From Leptospira kobayashii (GTDB lineage Bacteria; Spirochaetota; Leptospiria; Leptospirales; Leptospiraceae): a stretch of 64,000 nucleotides of DNA. Below are positions 53,401-64,000 of this stretch, in pieces. The DNA lies in the NCBI RefSeq assembly GCF_003114835.2, contig NZ_AP025028.1, positions 611,001 through 675,000 of the forward strand, given 5' to 3'. A program made the position numbers and the translations under genes. A model generated the notes under the pieces. That model saw only the letters and a program-made list of their open reading frames with translations. It had not been told where the DNA came from and searched no databases. Each line of letters begins with the position of its first letter. Position 1 is the first letter of the stretch.

Positions 53401-54138
53401 TTACTTATCTAAAAAAGGTTCAATTCTCTCCGCCAAAATCCTTCTGTTTTCACCGGATTGCAAAGCAAGAACTCCGCGAAAAATCGCCTGTCTTTCGTTA
53501 CTCTGTTTTTTGGAGAATGAGCGAAGCTGGTAAGCTAACGGAAGAAAGATGAGATTGGCAAATGCGATTCCGTAAAATGTCGCGATAAAAGCGGTTGCAA
53601 TTCCTTGCCCCAAAACACGTGTTCCACCTTCTAGGTTTTCAAGAACAGTTACAAGCCCGAGGACGGTTCCAATGATTCCGATTGTGGGAGAAAATCCCGC
53701 AGCCGTTTCAAAAACTTTTGCGGAACGAAGGTCTTTTTTTTCGGATTCTTCATGTGCTTCCCAAAGGATTTCTTCGATGGTGCGCGGATCGGAACCATCC
53801 ACAATCAATTGAATTCCTTTTTGAAGAAAGGGATGTTGCAATCGTTTTGCTTCTTCTTCCAAAGAAAGAAGCCCTTCTTTCCTGGCCTTCTCCCAAAATT
53901 TAAAAAAGATGGATTGTAAGTCGAGAGGTTCCTTTTCAAAAAGGGAATTTCTCAAATCGCGTATCGCCCGGCCTAACTGCGAAAGCGAAAAAGAAGCGAT
54001 GGTGGCGCCTAAAGTTCCGCCAACTATCAGTAAGAAGGCGGGAAGATGCAGGAACGAACGGAAAGATGCTCCTTCGATTAAGATCGCAACGATGACGGAA
54101 AGTATGGCGGCAATGATTCCTAGTATAGTTGGGTGCAT
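53401..54138 (-). CDS. motA: flagellar motor stator protein MotA
   Basis: MotA forms, with MotB, the ion channel that powers the flagellar motor. The 245-residue protein has four membrane segments: two N-terminal ([33 protein letters not shown]), then after a cytoplasmic loop [20 protein letters not shown] and [27 protein letters not shown]. Charged loop residues suit contact with FliG. No motB gene lies next to it, at least downstream; it is coupled instead to a large membrane protein gene, overlapping it by one base (TAATG). Confidence 0.88.
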   Translation of the reverse strand: MHPTILGIIAAILSVIVAILIEGASFRSFLHLPAFLLIVGGTLGATIASFSLSQLGRAIRDLRNSLFEKEPLDLQSIFFKFWEKARKEGLLSLEEEAKRLQHPFLQKGIQLIVDGSDPRTIEEILWEAHEESEKKDLRSAKVFETAAGFSPTIGIIGTVLGLVTVLENLEGGTRVLGQGIATAFIATFYGIAFANLIFLPLAYQLRSFSKKQSNERQAIFRGVLALQSGENRRILAERIEPFLDK

Positions 54139-56321
54139 TATTGGATACGAGCCTCTCTCATTTCAGGACGTGCGTATATTCTCCTGGAAGATTCCTTTTT
54201 TTCAATCACTTCATTTTTCAATCTTCCCCAAATCACCGATTCGGGATTTTCCTTTACACGGGCAAATATAAGCGGCTCCGCATCTTTCCAATTTTCCTGA
54301 TTGAGGTAAAGGCGAACTTTTACTAACTCAAGTTCGTTGGCCAAATCGATTTGGTTGTGATTGCGGTAGTATTTTTCCAATAGAGACATCGTTTTCAAAG
54401 CATTCTCGAAATCACTAAGGGATTCGAACATAGGAACGAGAGTATTCCAAGCAAATTCCTGAAACTCTTCTTCGCCTGCAAGATCTTCCAGAATAGGTAT
54501 AAAGTCAGGTTCCGGAGTAGTGAACTTCAAACTATTGTATGCTATGCGGAGAAGGTCTTTTTTCGGGACTTCGAATTTCCGAGCCAATGCGATCGAATCA
54601 AGAGCCAACTTGTTTTGTCCTATGGAGTAGTAGAAACTTGCATAATCCGCATATGAATCGTAATACAATTGTTTGATTGTAAATGCGTCTTTTCGCAAAT
54701 CACCGCTGGAAAATTTGATGATTGTATCCAATGCGATCCGGGCTTCTTCGGTGTTTGCATTTTCCAAACGTTCCTGAAAGTATTTCAATCTCCAATCTTT
54801 CGGAATACCTTCCGCAAATCCAATCGGCTGCTCCGTGTAAGGCGGATAATAAACATCGAAACTCCAAAAGGAAATTCTCTTCAAAAGGGACAAAGCATTG
54901 ATATGAGGCGACGGACTTTCTTTTTTTCGGCTAACAAATATTAGAAATGGATGTTTTTCTTTACTCAGTCTTTCGATATAAGAAATGATCTGGGATTGAT
55001 TGTGTTGCAAACTCAAGATGATCGTTTTGTTTTTGATCTCAGTTTTTTTCGGCAGAAAAGGATCGGACTGAAACGGTAAAATAGATCTGTAAAATACGAA
55101 CTCATCGGTTGCGATGTTTGCATTTATGATTTTATAAGGAATCGGGTCGTAAATTTCCTTTTTGGAAAACGGAGCATTGCTTCGGATGGAAGGCGGATAA
55201 AAAAATACGATCGTTATTAAGCATGTAACGCCTAACATGATGAGTCTGGGCGTTTTGACGATATGTTTCTGCATCAGATAGGGATAAACTAAAATCGGAA
55301 CAAAACCCAAGGCAAGAAACGATCGGATTCCCAGCATAATATTCCAATGATACAAAATGAGAGACAACCCGGTGTATCCGAAAACTTCCAAACTTACGAA
55401 GATATATTCCTTTTTGCCTGATTCGTTCGGTTTGAAAAAACCGACCATCCCTGCGAGCAGGATGCAAAGTGCGATGTGAAAATAATTCCAATAGGATTGA
55501 TAAACAAAAAAGAAGAAAGCAATCACAAGTGTTGCGCGACCGATAAAGAACACTGCCTTGGTCTCATGCTTAATTCCCGTTAGCAGGGAAAGTATTCTTC
55601 CGAAAAAAACCGCAAACGAGATGGAAAGTATCAGAGGGATTTTCGGACCGGGCTGAAAATACACATGCAAAATGCAATAGGAAATCAATAAGGAAAGAGA
55701 AGACCTGTAAAATGGAGCAAATAACGGATGTTTACCGATTTTCGATCTGATTTTGTAAAATCGGATCGAAAATGCGGATTTCTGCAGGAATGTACTGCAA
55801 AGATAAATTTCAAATAGAACAAACAGAACTGCGATGATTGTTTTTAAGGAATAATTGTGATTCGGGTCAAATAACGAGTGAAAGGTGAAAATCGTCACTC
55901 CTAGAGCAAAACTTAAGAACCTGTAATCTCTGAGTGACCCGCAATACAACCCGGCAGTGAACCCTCCCAGGATCGCGGTGACCAAAATGAGTTCAAAAGA
56001 AAAAATATAATCGATTAGAAACTCGGAAGCACCTTCTTGAATCACCCAGTAAGCTTCCGCACCGACTAAAAATAATAAAATAATCGTTAGTGGCCTTGGT
56101 AAATTCTGAGAATACTTTCTGAAAATGAAGCCGAATCCGAAAAAAAAGGCCAAAAGTCCCTGGAGGATGGGAAAGGCGGAATCGGTGGTGTCCACCAAAT
56201 TCAATTCATTTGATGATGTATAAAAAAGCAGGGATATAAAGTATCCGAGCGTTAAGCTTAACATAAACTCTAAAGAGGGGAAAAGGCCTGTTTCCCAGAA
56301 TCGTTTCCATTGCGAATCCAT
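54138..56321 (-). CDS. large membrane protein with C-terminal TPR-like region
   Basis: The 727-residue protein has about ten hydrophobic membrane segments in its first 370 residues ([42 protein letters not shown], and others), then a soluble part. The C-terminal 230 residues are helical pairs ([52 protein letters not shown]), as in TPR or tetratricopeptide-like folds. No enzyme motif is seen. Its stop overlaps the motA start by one base, so the product may be linked to the flagellar motor or the envelope; that is a guess. Confidence 0.7.
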   Translation of the reverse strand: MDSQWKRFWETGLFPSLEFMLSLTLGYFISLLFYTSSNELNLVDTTDSAFPILQGLLAFFFGFGFIFRKYSQNLPRPLTIILLFLVGAEAYWVIQEGASEFLIDYIFSFELILVTAILGGFTAGLYCGSLRDYRFLSFALGVTIFTFHSLFDPNHNYSLKTIIAVLFVLFEIYLCSTFLQKSAFSIRFYKIRSKIGKHPLFAPFYRSSLSLLISYCILHVYFQPGPKIPLILSISFAVFFGRILSLLTGIKHETKAVFFIGRATLVIAFFFFVYQSYWNYFHIALCILLAGMVGFFKPNESGKKEYIFVSLEVFGYTGLSLILYHWNIMLGIRSFLALGFVPILVYPYLMQKHIVKTPRLIMLGVTCLITIVFFYPPSIRSNAPFSKKEIYDPIPYKIINANIATDEFVFYRSILPFQSDPFLPKKTEIKNKTIILSLQHNQSQIISYIERLSKEKHPFLIFVSRKKESPSPHINALSLLKRISFWSFDVYYPPYTEQPIGFAEGIPKDWRLKYFQERLENANTEEARIALDTIIKFSSGDLRKDAFTIKQLYYDSYADYASFYYSIGQNKLALDSIALARKFEVPKKDLLRIAYNSLKFTTPEPDFIPILEDLAGEEEFQEFAWNTLVPMFESLSDFENALKTMSLLEKYYRNHNQIDLANELELVKVRLYLNQENWKDAEPLIFARVKENPESVIWGRLKNEVIEKKESSRRIYARPEMREARIQ

Positions 56322-56403
56322 AAAGAATTGAAGCCAAGGTTTCTAGGGTACGGGAGAAGAGAAAGAGGAAAATTTAGATTTCATTTGGCAGTGCACAAAA
56401 CGT

Positions 56404-57984
<1,581 letters not shown>

Positions 57985-58059
57985 GTGGTTGGGGTACTTA
58001 CTTGACGAAACGGTCTATTTCTAAAAGCTGTACATTTCAACCTAGGTCAGGGGTCTTCC

Positions 58060-58338
58060 ATGAGTGAAAAAGTTTACTGCGCGAATTGTCTACACTGTGT
58101 TGTAGTTCGCCAATACGAATCGGAACAAGATAAATATATACTCCGCGTCAAGTGTAATAAAAAGAAATGGTCCAAGCGTTCTGGAGAAGAAAAACTCTAT
58201 AAATACTTTACTGTTGCCAGAAGAATGCAAACCAATTGCGAATTTTACGAAGAAATGGGAGAGATTTTGCCTTACATCAAAAATCTCAAAAAAGAACTCC
58301 CAATTAAAGATGAAATTTACATGGTGAAAGCAGTCTAA
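58060..58338 (+). CDS. small cysteine-rich protein, probably metal-binding
   Basis: The 92-residue protein has a CxxCxxC-like start (VYCANCLHCVVV) and two later cysteines (RVKCNKKK, TNCEFYE), a possible zinc or iron-sulfur site. It is otherwise basic and without a signal peptide. The RnfC-like gene starts 6 bases after its stop, so it is probably the first gene of the Rnf-like operon. No family is recognised. Confidence 0.7.
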   Translation: MSEKVYCANCLHCVVVRQYESEQDKYILRVKCNKKKWSKRSGEEKLYKYFTVARRMQTNCEFYEEMGEILPYIKNLKKELPIKDEIYMVKAV

Positions 58339-58344
58339 ATCGGT

Positions 58345-59505
58345 GTGTTTTTCCCAAGACTTCCTCGAACATTTACCCGGAAGTTTCACAAAGCTGAAAA
58401 CAAAAGAGAACGGACGATCCAGGGAAGTTTCCTAATCGCCGTTCCTTCGGGGAGCAAAATTACAGAAATCTATCCGAAAAGGGTCAGCCTTGGAGAAGTT
58501 TTAATTGATTCAGGTGCCTTGCGCATCCTTGCTCCCGTGAATGGGGTCGCCACTCTCACTGAAGACGGGACCCATTTTCAAATCAAACAAGATGGGGTTT
58601 GGAAAACCAGCTCCCCTTTCCAAAACAGAAATTATTCGTTTGCCGAAGTATTGGAAAAATTCGTAGAAGGAGCACTTGCTTCTCTCGATTTTCCGAATTT
58701 ATCCTTACTCAAACTTTTCTCTTCCTTTTCTCCCGAAAATCATTTCAAAATAGTAATCTCACCTTTCACCCGTTATAATCATCTTTCTTTTGATGAGATG
58801 ATTGTCGCTGAGATGAAGGAACCTCTGGATCAGTTTCTGTTGCTTTTAAAGTCCACTTTTCCCAAGGCAGAGATTTTAAGCCATATTGACTCCGGCAAAA
58901 TTCCCTATTCGCATCCATTGGGGATTCCCGAATTTTTTATTCATAAAATCACGGGAGAGGACATTCCTTCCGTGAATGAACAGATTCAAAACAATCGGAT
59001 TTTGTTTTTGGGTCCTGAAACGATTTATCATATTTTGCGTTCCTTATATTATGACGAACCGTTTACCAGGCGCCATCTATCTGTCTGTTTGGTGGATAGA
59101 AAGGGAAGAATGGATACCGAATCGAGACAGTTCCTTTTGACCAACGGGCAATCCCTTGATTTTATCCGCCAAAACAATGATAAAAGGTATAAAGTCGCAA
59201 GTTTTCAGAGTATGTTTGATTCCGTAAATGCACTGGATATCAATTCGTTAGGCAATTTTAATATATACGAACATTATTTACTTTTATTATACGAACGTCT
59301 TCCCGTTGTTCGTAACGAATTTGCCTGTATCGATTGCAACGAATGCAATACTTATTGCCCTACAAATGCAAATCCGTTTGCACTTGTAAAAAAAAGATTC
59401 GAGGACTTCGAGAAAGAGTCCTGCATTGAGTGCGGAATCTGCACTGTTTACTGTCCTTCCGGAATTGATATACGATCCAGGATCTTAGAGGTGAAAGGAC
59501 TTTAA
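58345..59505 (+). CDS. RnfC-like electron-transfer protein
   Basis: The 386-residue protein starts with GTG. Its first part reads as the RnfC barrel: PSGSKITEIYPKRVSLGEVLIDSGALRILAPVNGVAT. The C-terminus has two 4Fe-4S motifs, CIDCNECNTYCP and CIECGICTVYCP. RnfC feeds electrons into the Rnf complex. The FMN/NADH-binding region is shortened. The next gene overlaps by one base and encodes an RnfD-like membrane protein. No RnfA, B, E or G gene is visible, so the pair may be a reduced complex. Confidence 0.82.
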   Translation: MFFPRLPRTFTRKFHKAENKRERTIQGSFLIAVPSGSKITEIYPKRVSLGEVLIDSGALRILAPVNGVATLTEDGTHFQIKQDGVWKTSSPFQNRNYSFAEVLEKFVEGALASLDFPNLSLLKLFSSFSPENHFKIVISPFTRYNHLSFDEMIVAEMKEPLDQFLLLLKSTFPKAEILSHIDSGKIPYSHPLGIPEFFIHKITGEDIPSVNEQIQNNRILFLGPETIYHILRSLYYDEPFTRRHLSVCLVDRKGRMDTESRQFLLTNGQSLDFIRQNNDKRYKVASFQSMFDSVNALDINSLGNFNIYEHYLLLLYERLPVVRNEFACIDCNECNTYCPTNANPFALVKKRFEDFEKESCIECGICTVYCPSGIDIRSRILEVKGL

Positions 59506-60407
59506 TGTTACGTAGTTTATACATACTTTCGGAAGGTAGTTGGGGAATTAAGTCTTCCGAAATTTTTGCGGATTTGTTTTTTGCTCTTTCTCTCGTTGTT
59601 ACGTTTTCTTTGTTTTTTATCTATCAACCTTTTCTCTATCTTATAGTCGGATTGGAATTTTTAGTGATGGGGGGATGTTTGTATTTTTACTTATTAAAAA
59701 AGAAAAATCAAATCTATCCGATCGCTCTACTCACTCAAATCATTCTGACGATTTTACTGGTTCCGATACCGCTATTACACCCGGTTCTTGCCGTGATCGC
59801 TTTATTATGCGGTGCGCTTTTTTATGTTATTCTAAATCAATTGTATTCGATTCGATTGGCATTAGTTGTTTATATTCTGTTTTTCTTTTTTCTCTGGGAT
59901 ATGCTCTTTCATTTGATGGGAATTCCTTTGCGGGCGGGTGAACAAACCTCTCTTTTTTTTCCGGGAAGGGGAGTTGTCGAAGCTAATACTCTCGGTCCGA
60001 ATTTCGCATCTCCTTGGTTAGTTGGTCAAAACCAGCAAAATCCGCTTTTTCGTTCCAGTTTGGAATTCTTATCCACTTATATTTTGATCGGAGTATCTTG
60101 GATTGCTTTTCGCAGGCCCTTGTTATTTGTTTATTTCTTCGGCTGGTTGGCGATTTATTTTGTCATGGGAATAACTACGGGAAATATTCCGTTCGCTTGG
60201 ATTCTGAGCTTTTCCTCGGTTTCCATTTTGGTGCATCTGGCTCCCGGCCGTAATTTTTACGGTTCATTTTATATTTCCATCATCAGTTTTTGCATTTTGA
60301 TCCCGATGTCTTGGTTAGCAGGTAAGTTGGGAATCAGCCCTTTTTTAGTGTTCCTTCTTTTTTTTCCGATAGAAGCAATATTGGTAAGGGTTTTTCTTGG
60401 AAAATAA
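59505..60407 (+). CDS. RnfD/NqrB-like membrane protein
   Basis: The 300-residue protein has about eight membrane segments (IFADLFFALSLVVTFSLFFIYQPFLYLIV, YPIALLTQIILTILLVPIPLL, and so on). The spacing and the loop GEQTSLFFPGRGVVEANTLGPNFASP resemble RnfD/NqrB. Start overlaps the RnfC-like stop by one base. The sequence is short for RnfD (usually about 340 residues), and an FMN-binding Thr motif is not certain. The partner is probably the RnfC-like protein. Confidence 0.65.
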   Translation: MLRSLYILSEGSWGIKSSEIFADLFFALSLVVTFSLFFIYQPFLYLIVGLEFLVMGGCLYFYLLKKKNQIYPIALLTQIILTILLVPIPLLHPVLAVIALLCGALFYVILNQLYSIRLALVVYILFFFFLWDMLFHLMGIPLRAGEQTSLFFPGRGVVEANTLGPNFASPWLVGQNQQNPLFRSSLEFLSTYILIGVSWIAFRRPLLFVYFFGWLAIYFVMGITTGNIPFAWILSFSSVSILVHLAPGRNFYGSFYISIISFCILIPMSWLAGKLGISPFLVFLLFFPIEAILVRVFLGK

Positions 60408-60442
60408 CCTTCTTTTAAAACTATGGAAGTAGGATTTTTTCA

Positions 60443-60904
60443 ATGAATCAACTCCTAGAGATTTTGGAGCCAAAAAATATTATTTTTGATTTCGAAGCCT
60501 CTTCTAAAGAAGAAGCAATTCGCAAAATGATTTCTCATATGGTAGGGACTTCCTCTTTGGATCCCGCGTACGAAGAAGATATTATTACCTCTCTCCTCAA
60601 TCGTGAAAAATCCATGTCCACCGGTATCGGTAGCGGAGTTGCGATCCCGCATTGTTCCGTCCATTATGTGAACGAATTAAAATGTTCTATGGCGATTGCG
60701 CCCAAAGGAATTGATTTCGAAGCTTTGGATCATTCCTTAGTTCAGATTTTCATTATGCTGATTGTTCCTAAAAACAAATTTCAGGATCATATCAAAACAT
60801 TAGCGCTCATTGCAAAAACTTTAAACATCCCAGAGGAAAGAGAGAAACTCATCAAAGCTAGAAATTTTGAAGAGATTCAAAAGGCATTTCTTTCTCCCTC
60901 CTAA
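60443..60904 (+). CDS. PtsN-like EIIA domain protein
   Basis: The 153-residue protein is a PTS EIIA type 2 domain: LLEILEPKNIIFDFEASSKEEAIRKM, LNREKSMSTGIGSGVAIPHC with the phosphorylated histidine, and HIKTLALIAKTLNIPE. It resembles the regulatory EIIA-Ntr (PtsN), which transmits PTS phosphate to regulators or transporters. It follows the RnfD-like gene by 35 bases and precedes the permease pair by 9 bases. No sugar permease is near. Confidence 0.88.
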   Translation: MNQLLEILEPKNIIFDFEASSKEEAIRKMISHMVGTSSLDPAYEEDIITSLLNREKSMSTGIGSGVAIPHCSVHYVNELKCSMAIAPKGIDFEALDHSLVQIFIMLIVPKNKFQDHIKTLALIAKTLNIPEEREKLIKARNFEEIQKAFLSPS

Positions 60905-60913
60905 CATAAGTCT

Positions 60914-61819
60914 GTGAAATCGGAAATTCTCCGTTTTGTTCTTTTCCTGATTTTGCTTAGCTTTATCGCCAATTTCATTTCCACCTATCGTGCGAAAGAC
61001 AGAGAGTTTTTATACGCGGACGGCGGTATTTCGGAAACTAAAAAAGAAGAACCTAACATACTTTTTACGATCGGCACTTCCTATATATTGTTTTGGAAAA
61101 ATATCATTTGGGAAAACGGGGGCAAAACTCAAAGCGGGGAAAATATCTATTCGCATATCGGCAGTAGAATCCTTCCTAGTTTTCATCTAGCTCTTTTTGC
61201 AATTCTCTTCGGATCGATTTTAGGAATTGTTTTTTCATTAACCGGGTTGTTTTTCAAGTCCAGGTTTTTGTTTAAGTCTTTGGGCTTTCTTTCTGAAGCG
61301 ATTCTTTCCACTCCTGTATTCGTTGCCGCGGTGATTTTGTTATTGTTGTTTTTCTACAAATGGGAACTCTTTCCTCCTGGCGGGTACGAATCATGGAACA
61401 CGTATTATGTGGTTTTGCCTGGAATCGCTTTGGGAATGCGGGTATTTGCAAGGATTTATCTGTTTCATTCCAAAGAGGTTTGGATGGAATCCGATTCTCC
61501 TTACATCTTACTTTTGAAGACGCGAGGTTATCCCTGGAAACATATCGTATTTAAGGAGATTTTTATCAAAGTTTTTCCCGTGACAATGATACTTATCGTT
61601 TTGGATTTCGGTTCTCTTATATCCGGAGCAATGGTAGTGGAGGAAATATTCTTTTTTCCCGGAATAGGGAAATCATTGTTTTTTTCGATCAAGTCGATGG
61701 ATACTAATCTTCTTTCCACCTTACTCTTGTATACCGGTATTGTTTTTTATATTCTAAATCGTTTTGCCATGCAATGGCAGAAAAAATTGAGCGGAGAGGC
61801 GGATTATGGTTCTGTCTAA
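60914..61819 (+). CDS. ABC transporter permease, DppB/OppB-like
   Basis: The 301-residue protein starts with GTG. It has the DppB layout: an N-terminal membrane segment, a periplasmic part, then SFHLALFAILFGSILGIVFSLTGLFFKS and further segments, and an EAA-like region KTRGYPWKHIVFKEIFIKVFP. The C-terminal LISGAMVVEEIFFFPGIG is typical. It would form a peptide or nickel channel with the next protein. ATPase and binding-protein genes are not in the window. Confidence 0.85.
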   Translation: MKSEILRFVLFLILLSFIANFISTYRAKDREFLYADGGISETKKEEPNILFTIGTSYILFWKNIIWENGGKTQSGENIYSHIGSRILPSFHLALFAILFGSILGIVFSLTGLFFKSRFLFKSLGFLSEAILSTPVFVAAVILLLLFFYKWELFPPGGYESWNTYYVVLPGIALGMRVFARIYLFHSKEVWMESDSPYILLLKTRGYPWKHIVFKEIFIKVFPVTMILIVLDFGSLISGAMVVEEIFFFPGIGKSLFFSIKSMDTNLLSTLLLYTGIVFYILNRFAMQWQKKLSGEADYGSV

Positions 61820-62585
61820 GATATCCGTTCGTAATTTGGTCCGACTTTTGACGTTTTTATCGGTCATTCTGGGAGTTGTCTTGAATGTACCGCCTAATTA
61901 TGTTCAGTTGACAGATGTAAATCTTGAACCCTTTCAAACATGGGACCATATTTTCGGTTGTGATCGTCTCGGACGTGACAATTTCGCGCTTTTTTCCTAT
62001 GGGGCATTAGCGACTGTTATTTTGTGCGTCCCTGCAAAGGCTTTGACTTTGATCTTTGCTTCGTTTTTTTCGTTTTTGTCTTATATCAAGGAAGGACGTT
62101 TTTCCGTTTTGATCGAATCTTTCTCTTCGGTTTTTTTATCTTTGCCTTCCTTACTTGTAGCATTGATCATTATCGGTGTTTTTCCGGAAACAAAACTAAC
62201 CATCATATTTGCAATCGTACTATCCGACTGGGCCATGAATTACGAATCCTTGCAGGCAAAAATCAGAGAGGTGAAAGGAAGCGGGTATGTTTCGGCGGCA
62301 TTTGCGATGGGCGGTAAATCGAATCAAATATTTTTGTTACATTTTTTACCAGCACTTAGAATCCTGATTGAATACTTATTTTTGACCGGGATTCCCTCTG
62401 TAATTATGACTACGGCACTTTTTTCTTATCTAGGACTTGATACCGGTTTTTTCGATTGGGGGCCGGGACTTGGAGAACAGATTTCTTTTTCCAAAGATTA
62501 TTTCGAAAAAACTCCTGTTTCTGTTGTTTTTCCCATATTGGGAATCATCGGTTTGGTTTATTCTTTCGGTCGAAGCGAGAATTAA
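61806..62585 (+). CDS. ABC transporter permease, DppC/OppC-like
   Basis: The 259-residue protein overlaps the DppB-like gene by 14 bases. FGCDRLGRDNFALFSYGA near the start is the DppC signature. The EAA-like loop VKGSGYVSAAFAMGGKSNQIFLLHFLP and a final AMG/FLGLD region follow. It forms the second half of the channel. Its short length and missing ATPase partners make the complete transporter incomplete here; they may lie elsewhere in the genome. Confidence 0.85.
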   Translation: MVLSKISVRNLVRLLTFLSVILGVVLNVPPNYVQLTDVNLEPFQTWDHIFGCDRLGRDNFALFSYGALATVILCVPAKALTLIFASFFSFLSYIKEGRFSVLIESFSSVFLSLPSLLVALIIIGVFPETKLTIIFAIVLSDWAMNYESLQAKIREVKGSGYVSAAFAMGGKSNQIFLLHFLPALRILIEYLFLTGIPSVIMTTALFSYLGLDTGFFDWGPGLGEQISFSKDYFEKTPVSVVFPILGIIGLVYSFGRSEN

Positions 62586-62594
62586 AGTTAGGTG

Positions 62595-64000
62595 ATGAAA
62601 AGTTTTACATCTTTCATTTTGATTCTCAGCTTTTTTTCCATGAGTGTTTCCTCACTTTCGGCTGTTGATCAATATTACAATTTTCCGAAACAATCCGTAA
62701 AGGGCAGTGTGGCTTTTGAAAAAAAAAGAAAGTTATGTTTGTTTCCATTTCGTACCGCCAATAAAGAAGCCAAGTTTTCTTATCTTGCAACTGGGCTTCC
62801 TTCTGTTCTATTTTCCGAATTGCGTAATATGGAATATGTTTACGTGGAATACCCTCACGCGGATATAGTATATCATTCGTTTGGTGCAAGCCCGGAAAAA
62901 ACATTACAAGAGAGAGTTGACTCCGAATCGGAAGGTTACAAAAAAAAGAAAAAGGAAGTTACCACCCAGGAAGATTTGCAAGATCTCAGGGCCGGAAAAA
63001 AAGTCCTGCAACCGGACAAAGATCCCCGTTATATTAAATTGGAACTCAAACAAATCTTTGAAACGAAGGCTCCTTTTTTCGAAGATGCGTATTCTCTTTC
63101 CGGCAAATTCGGGTGCGATTATACTCTTACCGGTGAGTTCTCGGCAAATGATCAGAGTTTAAAGGTTAATGTGGAATTGTTTGATGAATATGAAGGGAAG
63201 TCGCACAAATTCTCACATAACACTAGTTTTGTTCGATCGTATCAGGAGTTGGGTCCTCTGGGAGAAGAGATTCGCAAACATCTTCAGGGAAAAGAAACGA
63301 CTTTGGTTCAGGTGGAAGTGAGCGGGGTGGAATCTTCCCTTATTTATCTGGATGGAATTTATCTCGGCAAATCTCCCGTTTTGGATAAAAAATTCCCTAT
63401 CGGTAAACGAGAGTTATATGTATTTAAGGAAGGATATCATCCGTACAAACAAACTATTTATCTGGAAGCGGGCAAATCCTTTCATACCGATGTAAAATTG
63501 GTAAAGATTGCGAGCAGTTCGTTCTTAACCGTCAATTCCAATGAAGAAGCGGATGTTTATTTAGGGGTAACTCATCTTGGAAAAACGCCGATCGAAAATG
63601 TTCCCATTCCTGTGGGAATGAACCGACTTCGTGTTTCCAAAGAAGGATTTATCGATTCTTTTCGGGGAGTGGATGCACAGGAAGGAAAGTTGTCTTCTTT
63701 CGAAATCGAAATGAGGCCCGGAAAATCGGAGATCTATTATCCGAACAAACAGAACGTATTTTTAGATCATACATATAAAGACTTCTCCACTTACTCTCTT
63801 TACGGGGCACTTTTGTTTTATGCCGGATATTTGTATTTCAATGTTGCGGCGAATAAGGCTCGTGAGGCGGCAAGACCTCAGATTCAAATTACGAATTATG
63901 CAATTATCGATACCATGTATAAGGCGAACCAGGCCGAATTTGCAGGCTGGTATCTGTATCAGTCTATGTTGATCAACGATTCCGATTCCAATTATTGGCG
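62595..64000 (+). CDS. exported PEGA-domain protein (runs off the end)
   Basis: The frame opens with ATG at 62595 after an AAGTTAGGTG site and is open to the end of the window, 468 complete codons. A signal peptide (FILILSFFSMSVSSLSAV) is followed by a soluble N-terminal part and then two PEGA-like domains at about residues 235-305 and 305-375 (VESSLIYLDGIYLGKSPVLDKKFPIGKRELYVFKEGYHPY; FLTVNSNEEADVYLGVTHLGKTPIENVPIPVGMNRLRVSKEGF). PEGA domains are surface or periplasmic beta folds. The C-terminus, with a membrane-like stretch YSLYGALLFYAGYLYF, lies in part outside the window. Confidence 0.85.
   Translation, partial: MKSFTSFILILSFFSMSVSSLSAVDQYYNFPKQSVKGSVAFEKKRKLCLFPFRTANKEAKFSYLATGLPSVLFSELRNMEYVYVEYPHADIVYHSFGASPEKTLQERVDSESEGYKKKKKEVTTQEDLQDLRAGKKVLQPDKDPRYIKLELKQIFETKAPFFEDAYSLSGKFGCDYTLTGEFSANDQSLKVNVELFDEYEGKSHKFSHNTSFVRSYQELGPLGEEIRKHLQGKETTLVQVEVSGVESSLIYLDGIYLGKSPVLDKKFPIGKRELYVFKEGYHPYKQTIYLEAGKSFHTDVKLVKIASSSFLTVNSNEEADVYLGVTHLGKTPIENVPIPVGMNRLRVSKEGFIDSFRGVDAQEGKLSSFEIEMRPGKSEIYYPNKQNVFLDHTYKDFSTYSLYGALLFYAGYLYFNVAANKAREAARPQIQITNYAIIDTMYKANQAEFAGWYLYQSMLINDSDSNYW

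Overview
The window looks like chromosomal DNA of a spirochaete, most likely Leptospira or a close relative. This is an inference from gene content and style: moderate-to-low GC, many short exported lipoproteins, chemoreceptors, an adenylyl cyclase beside a hybrid kinase, DUF115/MptE-like and HDOD proteins, a leptospiral-looking giant exported protein of about 2100 residues, and short GC-rich islets scattered between AT-rich genes. No rRNA, tRNA, CRISPR array or insertion sequence was recognised.

Layout. 1-5 kb: a metallo-beta-lactamase-fold hydrolase, a DUF4160/DUF2442 pair, and a HipBA toxin-antitoxin operon with four evenly spaced operators. The HipBA block is flanked by a decayed copy of the 3' end of the neighbouring lipocalin-like gene. 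5-20 kb: isocitrate dehydrogenase, adenylyl cyclase with hybrid histidine kinase, an SDR enzyme, a thioesterase, a DKNYY lipoprotein, a hydrolase, acyl-CoA dehydrogenase, a chemoreceptor and small envelope proteins. 20-30 kb: DUF445 protein, a 1240-residue repeat lipoprotein, an ABC ATPase, a HATPase-like/HDOD protein, and a DUF115 gene with no ordinary start codon overlapping an Asp-rich protein gene. 30-37 kb: thioredoxin-like lipoprotein, amidotransferase, SecA and a second chemoreceptor.

37-47 kb is the most interesting part. It holds a giant exported protein (2118 residues) whose last 200 residues look like a papain/C39-type cysteine peptidase domain, followed by a small exported protein gene. 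Immediately downstream lies a second, truncated copy: a nearly identical 454-bp pre-toxin segment, a different but related C-terminal peptidase domain, and a second, related small exported protein. This is the layout of a polymorphic toxin with its immunity gene plus an orphan toxin-tip/immunity cassette, with GC-rich islets at the cassette borders.

47-64 kb: a barrel-like outer-membrane protein with a lipoprotein, a CCA/poly(A) nucleotidyltransferase, a Fur-family regulator, RNase HI, a stand-alone RlmK-type rRNA methyltransferase, MotA, a large membrane protein, a BcsA-like glycosyltransferase, an RnfC/RnfD-like pair, a PtsN-like EIIA protein, two Dpp/Opp-type permeases and a PEGA-domain protein that runs off the end.

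All assignments rest on reading motifs and layout in the sequence; no database search was possible.
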